In this document: positions 1 through 11,429 of the stretch, piece by piece
How the letters are laid out: every line of letters begins with the position of its first letter
Numbering within the stretch: the stretch's first letter is position 1
Assembly: GCA_038030265.1 (NCBI GenBank)
Contig: CM075941.1
Location: 52,057,952 to 52,121,951, forward strand
Direction: 5' to 3'
From: Corythucha ciliata
Lineage: Eukaryota; Arthropoda; Insecta; Hemiptera; Tingidae
Length of the DNA stretch: 64,000 bases
Translations under genes and position numbers: made by a program
Notes under the pieces: model-generated
The model's database searches: none
What the model was told of the DNA's origin: nothing
What the model saw: the letters and a program-made list of their open reading frames with translations, nothing else

Positions 1-690
1 ATTTCTTCTTATTTCACTATTCACTCACGGTGGTGTGCGACCGAGTGCTGGTGACGGCTCATCATTGTTAGGAAATAAGATGGCACCCTCTTCATCTGCC
101 GATGTCCACATATCCCCAGCTTGAATTCCTATGTTATATCTAGCGTGCGCGGGAAAAAGAGTATAAGTCTAAAATTAGGTCAAATGAGTTTAAATCATGA
201 ATCAACTCGTCGAAAATCGCTCTTTTTTATGGTCCAAATAAGATAAGTCAAACCCATCTCGATGAAGGTGGAATCAAAACAGTATAAGTAGTAGGGACTC
301 ATATTGCAGTGGGGAACACGAGTACATGTCAACTTGTATCAAAACGAGCAGTAGGAGCCTGGTTTTTCGCGTCGGTTCAAACAGTATAACTTGACTTATA
401 CTATTCGGAGCTCACCGTTTGCGTTGGTGCACAGTGCGTTGTACTAAGCCGCTCGCTCTTTTTGCGGTCAATTTTACACAAAATTGAAGTGATCCCATCA
501 CACTCTCAGACAAACGCACCCCGAAAAAAAAAGAAGCTAAACTCGTGCCTTATTTTCAGGATTTCAATTTAATGTTTTACATGCATAGGTACTATATACT
601 ATAATCGTTGAAAGGGGTGGAGGATTGCTGGAAGCTGTTCTTAAAATCCAACAAACAGGCCGAAAAGGAATTCTTCTACCAAGCAGTATC
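1..690. other. Non-coding flank, no gene seen
   Basis: No credible coding exon or known element is visible. There is a short inverted repeat (AGTATAA ... TTATACT, about 382-401). The sequence is unique at the scale I can compare by eye. It lies upstream of the first recognisable GARNL3 exon, so it is either an intron of that gene or intergenic DNA. Confidence 0.4.
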
Positions 691-698
691 GCAATCGC
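691..698. repeat. Left target site duplication GCAATCGC
   Basis: Eight bases identical to 1959-1966 on the other side of the hAT-like element. Confidence 0.8.
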
Positions 699-1958
699 CA
701 GTTCCGGCCTTTGGCATTTTGCGACCCCGGGCGAGTCTTTCAGCAGGCGCCCCCTCAACCAAAATTAATCCCTCTCATTAGCAATTTTTCATTATTTTAG
801 CCAGAAATTAGCATGTTTCCTTATTTTAGCCGATTTGTCTTCATTTCTACTTTGAATTACAACTTTCTCAATGTTCTCCGCAATCAGCGCTTTGCCTGAA
901 TTTGACCCACCAATTAGCGCTTTTTCCTCATTTTGCCGCGGATTAGCGTTTTCTCCATTTTAACGGCAATTTAGAGTTTTTTCCACACTTCAGTGCTGCT
1001 TCTCAATTTCATGTGTGAATTAGCGATTTTTATCCATTTTAGCCGCGAATAAGCGACTTTTCTCAGTTTTTTGTCGTGAAATCATGTTTTCCATTATTTT
1101 AGCCGATGTACTGAGCACTTTTTACCAATTTTATCCGTGAATTAGCGCATTTTCTTAATTTCAGCGGTTGATTGGAGATTTTTTTTACTATTAGCCATGA
1201 ATTAGCGGGTTTTTTACTTGAGCTCAAGAGGAAGTGAATCGGTGTTCCTAACATTTTATCGGCAAATTGGCGTTTTTCCTACATTTTAGCGCTTTAGCTC
1301 AATTTGTTGTCAATTACCGATATTTCTCCATTTTAGCCACGAATTGGCGATTCGTAATTTTAGCCGCGAATTACTAATTTTTCTCACTTCTATCCGCGAT
1401 TTTAGCAATATTTTCCTAAAGTTCAGCCGCAAAGTATCGTTTTACCACATGACGTGAATCGGCTATTTCCGCCAATTTTAGCCGTGATTTAGCGTTTTTT
1501 TTTCAATTCTATCCGTTATAAAGTTATAATCAATGATTTTTCTTCATTTCAGCCGTGAATTAGCCATTTTATCCCCGAATTATCGTCGTTCTCAATTTTG
1601 GTTCTGGAATTTACATCTAGAAACCTTGAATCAGCACTTTTTAACCATTTTGGCCACGAAAATTAGCACTTTTCAACATTTTAGCCACGTATACTTGCCT
1701 CAAAGAACAGCACAGTAGGGCGCTTTCTCAGTTTTAGCCTCCTAAGGATTTCCAGACAACGGAGATCAGCGTGTTTTCTCTATGTTTGCTGCGAAATCGT
1801 CTCCAGAAGGCCCATAGACAATGCCAACGCTCATTTTCAACTAATTTATTTCGATTTTTATCCTTGGGCATTTTTTTTTTCGTTCGCCTTTTTATCATGC
1901 CTTAGGACCCGGCGCCCCTGGGCGGTCGCCCTGCTCCCCCCCTTTAAAGCCGGCACTG
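699..1958 (+). mobile_element. Non-autonomous hAT-like element filled with a ~30-bp tandem repeat
   Basis: The element starts CAGTTCCGGCCTTT and ends AAAGCCGGCACTG, so its ends are imperfect inverted repeats of the CAGTGCCGGC type. The 8-bp sequence GCAATCGC is present immediately before (691-698) and after (1959-1966), which is the target duplication length of the hAT superfamily. There is no transposase. Nearly the whole interior (about 780-1760) is a degenerate tandem array with a period near 30 bp, reading TTTTAGCCGCGAATTAGCG on this strand. The right end carries a C-rich, G-rich patch. Boundaries and duplication are read directly; the superfamily call is from known hAT features. Confidence 0.8.
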
Positions 1959-1966
1959 GCAATCGC
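1959..1966. repeat. Right target site duplication GCAATCGC
   Basis: Eight bases identical to 691-698; pairs with it to bound the element. Confidence 0.8.
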
Positions 1967-2230
1967 ACTTGACCAATTTTATCTGAGCGGATAGAGATCA
2001 TTAGGCGACTAGTGCCTACGTTGTTTCATACAAGCATGAAACTGGAAATAAAGCACCACGATCACGAGTTTAGTTATTTTTTGCTATTGTTGTGTTTGCC
2101 TGTGAGTGAGATTGAATGACTTCAATTTCATGTAAAGTGGGCCGCAATAAGTTGAGTAAAATTACAATCATTTAAAGCATGCATAAACCTGTAGCCGTAG
2201 GAGCCTACATCGTCTGTCTTCCGGTTTTTT

Positions 2231-3675
2231 CTTACTTTCCGCACTTGTTATGAAATGTACTATTTTGTTGTTGTATGCACTATTGATGAACCCCAAAAAC
2301 GGGAACATGGAATTTAGTTTCCACTTCTTCGCCACCATTCACCAGTATAACCTAACCTAGTGACACCATATTTGGCACAAAAACCCGGTGTAATAACAGC
2401 CTTCGATTAACGTTTTCATTTTTCGAAAAAAGTGGAGTGGGAAGGGTGGGAGGTGGAAGTTCCGAATTTCTTGTTAGCACAACTGCCGAAAAATAATGCT
2501 AGCGGACGGAAACTTGGCACAAAAATGGAGCATACAGAGCCCTAGCCTAAGTTCGTTAACCAGCCATTCCAGGTCGAGGGAAGCTGGTGAAAATAAGGGT
2601 AAACACATTTAAAAATTCACCATCATTCAATCATTCACCAAGTTAACCTAGCGACACCGTATTTGAAACGAAACTATGAAGTAATAGTATCATTCGATAA
2701 ACGTTCTTATTTTTCGAAAACGTGGAGGGGAGGGGAGGTTCGGGGGAAGGCGAAACGCGTAAAATTCCTCGTTAGCGTGGAAGTTATTGGGAAAATATGG
2801 GTTATTCAGCTGTAATGTAATTCAGCTAACTGACCCAGAGCTATCCCTCCCCCGACATCCCTTTTACAGTCGGCCTCACCTCCTTTTCAGCTCATGAGCC
2901 ACCAGTGCTCGCCGGTTCGGTACTAAATACTTGGTGATAACTTGTCTACTTTTTTTTTGCTCATCGGCAGCAGGGCCATTTCGCGCAGCTACATTTTTTC
3001 AACTTGTCTATTGAAGGTCCTAATATTTTTTAATTATTTATTTTTCGTGTTTTTCACACTATTTGCCACAGAAATCAAATTTTTGAAAAGTATTTTAAAT
3101 TGTATTTGTATTTTGTTCAAAATATAATTCAAAAAGTATTTGTATGTCAGTATTTAAATTACATTTTTGAAAGTATTTTGGGCTTTGTATTCAAAATACA
3201 TTTTCAAAGTATTTTGCCCACCCCTGAATACAATACACATAGAAAAACATTATTAGACTCCCTATATAAAAAAAACTCAATACTCCATTCAATTATAACT
3301 ACATACTTGCAAATATTGAGCATACGTGCATTGAACTAACGGTTGGAGATATAATAACCAAATGAACGTCAATCATTTATTAATAGATAACAGCAAAAAT
3401 TAATAACATAATTTAAAAAAACAAATTAAAGCAATAAACAAGTAAACAATTAAATTGAATATGCCCATAATATAATAGTAAATATCCTTAGTGCAACCAG
3501 TTTATTATCTAAAATGTATCCACTATAGTCCACTAAAATCCAACCAATGACTGTGAAAACCAATATTCCGGGGAAGAATTTGACGATTTAATACACCTAT
3601 TTCTGGTTTAATGAACTATTAATTTTTTTGGCTTATTATTTCTCAATAATAAGTCTTTGTAATCGTATCGCAAAA
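2231..3675 (+). repeat. 1.44-kb dispersed repeat, copy 1
   Basis: Nearly identical to 9356-10797 in the same orientation, with only scattered substitutions and small indels. A further partial copy of its 5' part lies inverted at 42727-42955. It contains a reverse-oriented AT-rich stretch (about 2880-3226) ending CCCACCCCTG, which is the end sequence of the hAT-like family seen at 18389 and 39750. No coding capacity is apparent; short open frames in it are AT-rich chance frames. Confidence 0.85.
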
Positions 3676-3970
3676 GGACCAGTAGCAAAAAATTACGGTC
3701 GAAATTGCAAAAAAAAAGGCCACGTGAGCCCCTTTGTATCTTAACTACAAATATTTCTACCCGAAAAAACTGAGACTAAGCGGAAATTGTGGGAGGAGCA
3801 GGATTTGGCGTGACCACGTCAAAAATTATTTGCCACAAGTTTACATATTAATCGAAATCTAGTGGTTTCTTGGTATGAAAAACGTGAATATGACCTTTGT
3901 TTGGAAGGAAAATCATTTCCTAAGCATTTCCTCCCCGTAGCGAAATAATATTTTCGGTATCAACTTCAAA
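3676..3970. repeat. Dispersed repeat flanking the CR1/L2-like insertion (left part)
   Basis: Sequence from about 3669 to 3970 matches parts of 14110-14430, including the stretch beginning GCAAAAGGACCAGTAG and a later stretch with TTCCTCCCCGTA. The segment order differs between the two places, so the repeat may exist as tandem or rearranged units. No coding capacity. Confidence 0.6.
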
Positions 3971-4090
3971 ACAATAATAATAATAATAATAATAATAAAG
4001 ATTTATTGTTAGCACAACGAAAAAGTTGTAAAACAACGTCAGCAGAACAATGAACAATAAATAAATAAATAATAAGAACAAATAGAATTG

Positions 4091-6892
4091 TCAAAACGAG
4101 CTGCGGTTCATGGAAGAATTGTACTCTTCCACCGAGTACGGCACCATGTCAATTAGAAGTTGCTTAAGCTGCCTTCTAAAGCCCTTTGCTGGCAGATTTT
4201 TTAGGCAGGTTGGCAGCTTATTAAACAACTGAGGCCCCACCACATGAGGGTTGAGAGACTCGGAGCGAGCCAAGCGACATCTTTCGGGGACCAGCTCACC
4301 TCTTTTGCGAGTGGGACATCCATGCTGGTGGGACAGAATTGTGCCCGTGTCAACCGACTCCCTAGTGAGGCAGAGTATTTCCAAAATGAAGGCCGCGTAG
4401 ATGGTGGGGACTCCAAGCTCCCTGAACAAAGGTCGGCATGTATCCCGGGATTTCACACCGGCAAGCACACGGATGGCCTTCTTCTGCAGTTTAAATACCT
4501 TGCAGGTGTGAGCTGAATTTCCCCAAACAGAAATTCCATACGTCATTTTCGAGTGGAAAATGGCAAAATAAACCATCTTCACAACACTTTTAGACAGCGA
4601 AGTGGAGAGCCGACGCAAAACGAACAAGGAACTTGACAACGTCGAGCACAAGGCATCAATATGAGCTACACCAGACAAACGTGAGTCGATATTTATCCCC
4701 AAGAACTTCACACTATTATTGTTAACGTTGCTGCAGGTGAGGTTGATACTCAAGTCTTGAGTCTTGGAAGTATTCAGCAAGAGACGATTCGACAGACACC
4801 AGTCACTGATCAACGCCGTGGATCCGTCGACCACGGAAACAGCGTCTTCGAGCGATGAACCGGAGCAAATAATCGTGACGTCGTCGGCATATAGAATAGT
4901 CTGAGAATTGACAGAATTGGTGTTTTGCGGGAGATCGTTAACGTACAGACTGAAAATAGGAGGACCAGAGATCGAGCCCTGCTTAACCCCAATGTCCTTG
5001 GCCGGTAAAAGAGTCGAACATTGTCCAGCGAAAGACACAGACTGCCGCCAGCCCGAGAGCGTCGAGAGAACCGTGGCGACCGCTGAAACGTCAAATCCCA
5101 GGTAAAAGAGTTTCGAGGATAAAATGTTATGATCGATAGTGTCGAACGCGCAGGACAAGTCAAATAGTCGTAAGACTGTTTTATTCTTTTTTTCCGCACC
5201 CTCAAGGCAACGGCACACCAACCCCAAGGCAGCCATCGAGGTAGATTTACCCCGCCGAAAACCTTACTGGTCCTTGGATAGCACGGCCGATTTCTCAAGA
5301 AAGGTCGATAGCCGCTTATTCATTAACGTCTCGAAGATCTTCAGGAACACACAAGTAATGGAAATCGGACGGAACTCACAATATTCAGCTTGACCCTTCT
5401 TAGGCACAGGAATAACCCGTGCGATTTTAAGAGAATCTGCTACGATTCCCGTTTTGAAGAACGAATTCAGCACGTAGGCCAGAGGTTCCAAAATTACAGC
5501 CCCGATACTACGGACGAAACTCGCGGTGAAACCATAAATGTCCGGTGAGCTAGTTAACTTCAAGCCCTCCAGAACCGCAAAGACCTCCTCCACTGACGCC
5601 TCGGTGAAAGTGAGAGGCTCAGAAGGGATACACGTGTCCGGAAGAAAATCCTCGAAACTCTTAGATGACGGTGGCAACTCAGCAATCCTATCGTGCGCCG
5701 CATTGATGAAGAATTCGTTAAAACCATCCGCTGAAAGATCCGATTTATTAGGGGAGTCCCTCAAGAGAGCGTTCCCAAGTTCATTTCTGACAATTTGCCA
5801 TGCCGTTCGAGACTTGTTTGCTGAGCTCTGAATTTTCTCGTCGTTGTGTGATATTTTTGCCTGCTTTAAGCATCGGCGATAGTATTTTCGAGCAGCCATA
5901 AGAGCGGGTCTCCAATCATGTGAGGCTGACGTGTCAGATCGCTCTAGGCGAAGGAGCTGGAGACAGTGCTCTCTTTTTCCCTGTAATTCCGACGTGTACC
6001 ACTGGTACCTCCCCGAGCGGGAAGGTCGTCTATTGCTTTTTGAAACCCAAGGGCAGTACATGTCAACTAAAGGCAATAGAGTCTTCAAGAAAGAGTCGCA
6101 CGCCTCACTGGAAGAAGCCAGATACACACCATGCCAAAGGCCTGGCATGGAAAGGGCCCTCCGAAGAGAACAAACATTCAGAGATGCAAAGTCTCGCCGA
6201 GAAACTCCACACCCCTGCTCCACTGATGACACCGTGTCACAGAGCCGACCGGGAGAAAGCCCAACACCAAACTCTATAGCTCTGTGATCCGAAAAACTCT
6301 CTTCACAGATTCGGCTACAAAATTTCGTCGGATGTACATTAGTTAATACCACATCCAGTGTCGACTGAGAGCCATTGTAGTGAGTCCTTGTATGTTCTGA
6401 CACGGTTGAGCAAAGCCCAAAGGCACGAATGAGATTCATTAAATCCTGACGCTGAGCGTTCTCTGTTTCCATATGGATATTGAGGTCCCCAACTATCACT
6501 ATGGGTGACTTATATCGAGTGAGCCGTTCCAGAAAGGAGGCAAACATGTCGATGAATACGGTGAAGGAAGAAGAAGGAGGCCGATATATGCAACACAGTA
6601 TAATGTCGACATCAGGCAAACTCACCGCCGAGATTTCCATCAACCTATCAACTGAGAGGTTAGTTAGACAAGGCAGCGTCGTCGCACTGACCGAGCTCCT
6701 ACAATAAATGGCAGAGCCTCCATGAGAACCCTCCGCACGGCAGTAGAACGAGATGCACTGAAAATTGTCCGGAACGTGAAACCTGAGTTCTCCGTCACTC
6801 AGCCAATGCTCCGTAACAGCTAATACACATACCTCGGAATGATGGGACAAGTAAACATTGACTTCATTCAGCTTGTTAGGAAAGCTCTGCAT
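4091..6892 (-). pseudogene. Non-LTR ORF2: APE endonuclease plus reverse transcriptase, one nonsense codon
   Basis: Motifs in order are endonuclease (TEHWL near residue 27, YRPP, VGDLNIH near 135, TLDVVLTN, SDHRAI near 207) and reverse transcriptase (PVPKKG, FRPIS, LFDLSCAFDTIDH, KQGSISGPPIFSLYVNDL, YADD near 667). The C-terminal domain follows. The protein would nick target DNA and copy the element RNA by target-primed reverse transcription. The frame is open for 933 codons except one TAA at 5264-5266. This lies inside the conserved RT block between SKDQ and GFRRGKS, where relatives usually have tyrosine, so one base change explains it. No frameshift is needed: the parts on both sides are in the same frame. 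As written it should yield only endonuclease plus a truncated RT. Confidence 0.85.
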
Positions 6893-6931
6893 ATTCGAGT
6901 ATAAACACTTGAAACCGGGACCGCGCGTTAG

Positions 6932-7858
6932 TCAATCAGACCCGGAGGTTGTATTCGATGACGTGTCAGACTTAGAAGATGCTGCTGTTTGTGAAGAAAT
7001 TGACCAAGACTCAGCCAATATGCACCCTCGAGGCCACAAATCAGGATTTTCTATTTTCCCGTAATCAACTTCGTCAACGATAATTCTGAACGATGAGTAT
7101 GAGTCGTGTCTTGTTTTCAGCTTCATAGTAACGGCCTCACACCCCAAATTCAAAGTCGAGAGAATGGCAGAGAAATCCTCAACACTTGTTTCAGGATGTA
7201 GCCGAGAAATGAACAAACCTCTTTTCCGAGGTGCAGTTTGCAAACGAGAACTAGAATTTTGCCCTGTTAGTACGTTCCGGGATCGCAGCTGATTATTACG
7301 GGTTGTCTTTAAGTGTGTAGATCTAATACCGCTCGTAGGTAATGTAGAGAGGCTGCTCAAGGAATTTGCTGTGTCCCCCTTGCCACGAGGGCGCGGGATT
7401 ATGTCATTTTTCCCGATTGAAGTGGGAGGATTCGATTTGACGTTGTTTTTGTTGACACTGCCACGCTTGTCAGTGGACATCGCACCTTGCAGGTGATTCG
7501 TCGTATCAACATTCATGAAACAATTCATTAATTTATCGAACTTAGCCGATATGTCAAGTTTAAAAGACGTAAATTCCTCCTTCAAAGAGGAAAAGTCATC
7601 GTTACCTTGAGGCGACAAATTCGTCGAGACTGACGGCTGCAGAGCAGGCGGCGTTAGTGTAGGAGTCGCGGGTCTGCATGTAGGACAAAACCAGAATATA
7701 ATGCCCACATTTTCCCCGATAATTTTTCCAGCTTGTCTTGTTAAACCGGAGCACGCGACATGAAAAACATGTTCACACGGACCGCTACAAGTAATCACAA
7801 GATCCGAAAGACATATGTTTTTAGAGCACCCAAAGCAGCTACTGACCTCGTCCGCCAT
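6932..7858 (-). CDS. Non-LTR retrotransposon ORF1 protein with PHD-type zinc finger
   Basis: The 308-residue protein opens with a C4HC3 pattern (C8, C11, C24, C28, H33, C36, C58, C61), which matches a PHD-like finger. Residues of about 85-120 are charged and may form a short coiled coil. The C-terminal third contains a segment beginning RGLFISRLHPETSVEDF that resembles an RNA-binding fold, though this is a guess. ORF1 proteins of this group bind element RNA and form the ribonucleoprotein. The frame is uninterrupted. It ends 39 bases before the first ATG of ORF2, so the two are in the usual bicistronic order. It could be mistaken for a host PHD protein, but its position directly before the endonuclease and RT argues against that. 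Confidence 0.8.
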   Translation of the reverse strand: MADEVSSCFGCSKNICLSDLVITCSGPCEHVFHVACSGLTRQAGKIIGENVGIIFWFCPTCRPATPTLTPPALQPSVSTNLSPQGNDDFSSLKEEFTSFKLDISAKFDKLMNCFMNVDTTNHLQGAMSTDKRGSVNKNNVKSNPPTSIGKNDIIPRPRGKGDTANSLSSLSTLPTSGIRSTHLKTTRNNQLRSRNVLTGQNSSSRLQTAPRKRGLFISRLHPETSVEDFSAILSTLNLGCEAVTMKLKTRHDSYSSFRIIVDEVDYGKIENPDLWPRGCILAESWSISSQTAASSKSDTSSNTTSGSD

Positions 7859-7885
7859 CTTTTTCCTTCTTCATTCTTGGTTCTA

Positions 7886-8620
7886 GAGTGTTGTAACTAT
7901 TTTGTTAGGATTTCTCGAACAATTTCCGTGCGAATTGACTACAACGTTGCCGAAAACAAACCCCTTTCACTTCCATGTAACCTACGTGCAATTTTTTGCC
8001 ATCTTGTACGTGTAGGTCAGAAGTGTTCGAGAAAAAACATTCTAACTCTGGAAAGCTCGTACAATTTTTTGGCAGCCCAAAAACCGATTTTTTTTTTTTT
8101 TTAGCAATTCTTTTAGTTTCTTCTAAATATCCCGAAAATGAGTTACTTTCGAGGAAAATCATCACTCCCAAAACTTGTTGAGCGATATATTTCCAACCAA
8201 TTTTGTATGTAAAGTAGTTTTCCACGATGAATATGGAACGGGCTACAGCCTTTCGAAATTATTGTTCCAAAATGGTCAAAGGTCCTAAAATTGCCTGTTC
8301 TCGACTAAGTATTGCATTTTGGACTGTTTTCTATTTTTTTATTTTTATGTATGAAAGAACGAAGACAAACAATTGAAGGAGAATTGAAAATTGAGTGACG
8401 ATAGATGGTTATAGTCGTTGATGGATAAGGGTCGGTAATTGATGATTAGTCGACGTGGGCTGAGGGTTGATTATTGATTATGTGCGACGAAGATTTTTTT
8501 TTGGGTTTAGGGTTATGGAAATGTTGGTGTTTGAGGAACGAAGACTGCGTGATTGTGTGGAGGGCCACACGATACTACCATGTTCCCGTTTTTGGCGTTC
8601 ATCAGCAATGCATGAAAGAA
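7886..8620. other. Non-coding DNA, right part of the interrupted repeat then unique sequence
   Basis: About 7895-7965 continues the repeat interrupted by the retrotransposon, matching about 14255-14310. The rest has a T15 run (8088-8102) and no support for a gene. A short piece at 8580-8606 is an inverted match to about 9411-9437. Confidence 0.5.
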
Positions 8621-8623
8621 AAA

Positions 8624-8850
8624 GAAAATGAAATAAACAAGAAAACTTCCATGGCCGTATCAATTTTTTCAGTGCTCCGACCCCTCCGATTTCATGCTGG
8701 TTAAAGGGCAACATGGGCGCTCGAGTTTTATTTCGCATTTGTCGACTAACGCGCCCATGTTACCCTTTAACCATCATGAAATCAGGGGGGTCGGAGCACT
8801 GAAAAAATTGATACGGCCATGGAAGTTTTCTTGTTTATTTAATTATTTTT
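8624..8850. repeat. Foldback: ~90-bp inverted repeat with ~33-bp loop
   Basis: The left arm (about 8631-8717) and right arm (about 8750-8842) are reverse complements over about 87-90 bases with only about four mismatches. They read from AAATAAACAAGAAAACTTCC to AACATGGGCGC. The spacer is a short AT-rich loop containing CTCGAG. An RNA across it would form a long, near-perfect hairpin. It may be a small foldback transposon or part of a larger one. I see no flanking duplication. Confidence 0.85.
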
Positions 8851-8978
8851 TCGCACGACTTGCACGGGAAGTGATGAGAACCGCACTGAAAACCTCCCTC
8901 GAAAGTGTCCGTTTTCGTCAACCCGTGCGGAAAAAACGAAAAAGGCACGGGTGTATGTTAGGAGAACATCTTATTTGG

Positions 8979-8979
<1 letters not shown>

Positions 8980-9034
<55 letters not shown>
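8980..9034. repeat. Poly-T tract, 55 bases
   Basis: An uninterrupted run of 55 T. It could be the poly-A tail of a minus-strand retroposed sequence, a microsatellite, or in part an assembly artefact. No retroposed body is recognisable next to it. Confidence 0.7.
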
Positions 9035-9037
<3 letters not shown>

Positions 9038-9355
9038 GTTAACCAATGTTTGCTGTCCACAGATTATGTTCTCTTGAAGGTCTCAACTTGTATTCTGTGA
9101 TATGACGTTATTTTTATTGTTTTGTTCAGTTTTTTTTGTTCCTCTTTCTGTCTGTGCCTTTTGGTTTGTTCACTGTGTTTGGGTTTCTCACACGTAAATA
9201 CCATAACATTTCCAGAATGAGTACCTGCCTATAAATTCCCCATCGTCGTGCGAAAAACGTCGTTCATTACTCGTCGGAAAGTGAAATATCATGTGCTCGT
9301 GTAATAGACTCACTCGACTGCGTCTCGTTCGTTTAACAACACTCGCACGATATTT

Positions 9356-10797
9356 CTTACTTTCCGCACTTGTTATGAAATGTACTATTTTGTTGTTGTA
9401 TGCATTATTGATGAACGCCAAAAACGGGAACACGGAATTTAGTTTCCACTTCTTCGCCACCATTCACCAGTATAACCTAACCTAGTGACACCATATTTGG
9501 CACAAAAACCCGGTGTAATAACAGCCTTCGATTAACGTTTTCATTTTTCGAAAAAAGTGGAGTGGGAAGGGTGGGAGGTGGAAGTTCCGAATTTCTTGTT
9601 AGCACAACTGCCGAAAAATAATGCTAGCGGACGGAAACTTGGCACAAAAATGGAGCATACAGAGCCCTAGCCTAAGTTCGTTAACCAGCCATTCCAGGTC
9701 GAGGGAAGCTGGTGAAAATAAGGGTAAACACATTTAAAAATTCACCATCATTCAATCATTCACCAAGTTAACCTAGCGACACCGTATTTGAAACGAAACT
9801 ATGAAGTAATAGTATCATTCGATAAACGTTCTTATTTTTCGAAAACGTGGAGGGGAGGGGAGGTTCGGGGGAAGGCGAAACGCGTAAAATTCCTCGTTAG
9901 CGTGGAAGTTATTGGGAAAATATGGGTTATTCAGCTGTAATGTAATTCAGCTAACTGACCCAGAGCTATCCCTCCCCCCGACATCCCTTTTACAGTCGGC
10001 CTCACCTCATTTTCAGCTCACGAGCCACCAGTGCTCGCCGGTTCGGTACTAAATACTTGGTAATAACTTGTCTACTTTTTTTTACGCATCGGCAGCAGGG
10101 CCATTTCGCGCAGCTACATGTTTTCAACTTGTCTATTGAAGGTCCTAAAATTTTTGAATTATTTATTTTTCGTGTTTTTCACACTATTTGCCATAGAAAT
10201 CAAATTTTTGAAAAGTATTTTAAATTGTATTTGTATTTTGTTCAAAATATAATTCAAAAAGTATTTGTATGTCAGTATTTAAAATACATTTTTGAAAGTA
10301 TTTTGGGCTTTATATTCAAAATACATTTTCAAAGTATTTTGCCCACCCCTGAACACAATACACATAGAAAAACATTATTAGACTCCCTATATAAAAAAAC
10401 TCAATACTCCATTCAATTATAACTACATACTTGCAAATATTGAGCTTACATGCATTGAACTAACGGTTGGAGATATAATAACCAAATGAACGTCAATCAT
10501 TTATTAATAGATAACAGAAAAAATTAATAACATAATTTAAAAAAACAAATTAAAGCAATAAACAAGTAAACAATTAAATTGAATATACCCATAATATAAT
10601 AGTAAATATCCTTAGTGCAACCAGTTTATTATCTAAAATGTATCCACTATAGTCCACTAAAATCCAACCAATGACTGAAAACCAATATTCCGGGGAAGAA
10701 TTTGACGATTTAATACACCTATTTCTGGTTTAATGAACTATCAATTTTTTTGGCTTATTATTTCTCAATAATAAGTCTTTGTAATCGTATCGCAAAA
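9356..10797 (+). repeat. 1.44-kb dispersed repeat, copy 2
   Basis: Direct copy of 2231-3675. The two start together at CTTACTTTCCGCAC and part company at GTATCGCAAAA, where copy 1 continues with GGACC and copy 2 with an A run. The match is close throughout with a few indels. It implies a recent duplication or recent transposition of one unit about 7.1 kb apart. Confidence 0.85.
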
Positions 10798-11340
10798 AAA
10801 ATGTTTTGACCCACCCTCAAAATTTGTATTTTTACGTTTCAAAGTGCGTAGAATCCAAATCTGCAATAAAAAAAAAAAATGTCCGTCCGCCGTCCGGGCC
10901 ATATCTTGCCCTAGGATGTCTCGAAAAAACTCGTTCTTTCGCACATAGACTCCATTTGGGGTCTAGTTGGTCCTAACATCTGATCAGTTTGATCAAATAA
11001 CTCCCTGGGGGTTTTATGGGCCAAAAGCGGTACCAAAATGGGGATTTTCAAAGGATTTGGGATCATAGGGGTGTGGGGTGTCGATTTTCATGTAATTTCA
11101 ATCCGGATTTGACTACATCGATGAATAATAAACCCACAGTCGAAATAATAAGGCATTGTTCGATAATTCGCAGCGTTTTTTTGGATGGGGTTTCTAGAAC
11201 ATCCCGACATCTTCTGCCCACCGCTGGATCACAGGCTGGGTACGCCCCTCACGTGTTTACCATCAAGTGGCTTTTTGTTCTATTGATACCTGGAAACTGT
11301 GACGTGTACATATTTAACTAAAATAATCGTTGGTAAGCAA
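10798..11340. other. Non-coding DNA, nothing recognised
   Basis: Mixed-composition sequence with an open frame of about 100 codons at 11016-11321 that has no recognisable motif, and no splice or promoter support. Confidence 0.4.
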
Positions 11341-11429
11341 ACGGGGCTTTACGTCTAACTTACTTTTAAAGTGTCGTGGACGAGGACGAGAGCACACGCT
11401 TTACTTTTAATCTTTTTTTTTACGCATAA

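Larger units (their letters stand above)
3971..7885 (-). mobile_element. CR1/L2-like non-LTR retrotransposon, nearly full length
   Basis: Read on the minus strand the order is a short leader, ORF1 with a PHD-type finger, ORF2 with endonuclease and reverse transcriptase, a short 3' UTR with an AATAAA-like signal, and a terminal (TTA)n microsatellite (about 3971-3998). PHD-finger ORF1 plus APE endonuclease plus a microsatellite tail is typical of the CR1/L2 group. The insertion is inside a dispersed repeat whose uninterrupted relative lies at about 14110-14300. That copy matches 3850-3970 on one side and about 7895-7960 on the other, which fixes the ends to within roughly 10-20 bp. A target duplication cannot be defined exactly. 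Confidence 0.85.

Noticed and set aside
780..1760. CRISPR-like array
   Set aside because: Units are degenerate, have no constant repeat with unique spacers, and the DNA is eukaryotic.
4810..6287. Long open frames overlapping the non-LTR element in other frames (for example 4810-5298 minus, 5920-6279 plus)
   Set aside because: Shadows of ORF2; no motifs, and the ORF2 frame carries all the conserved residues.
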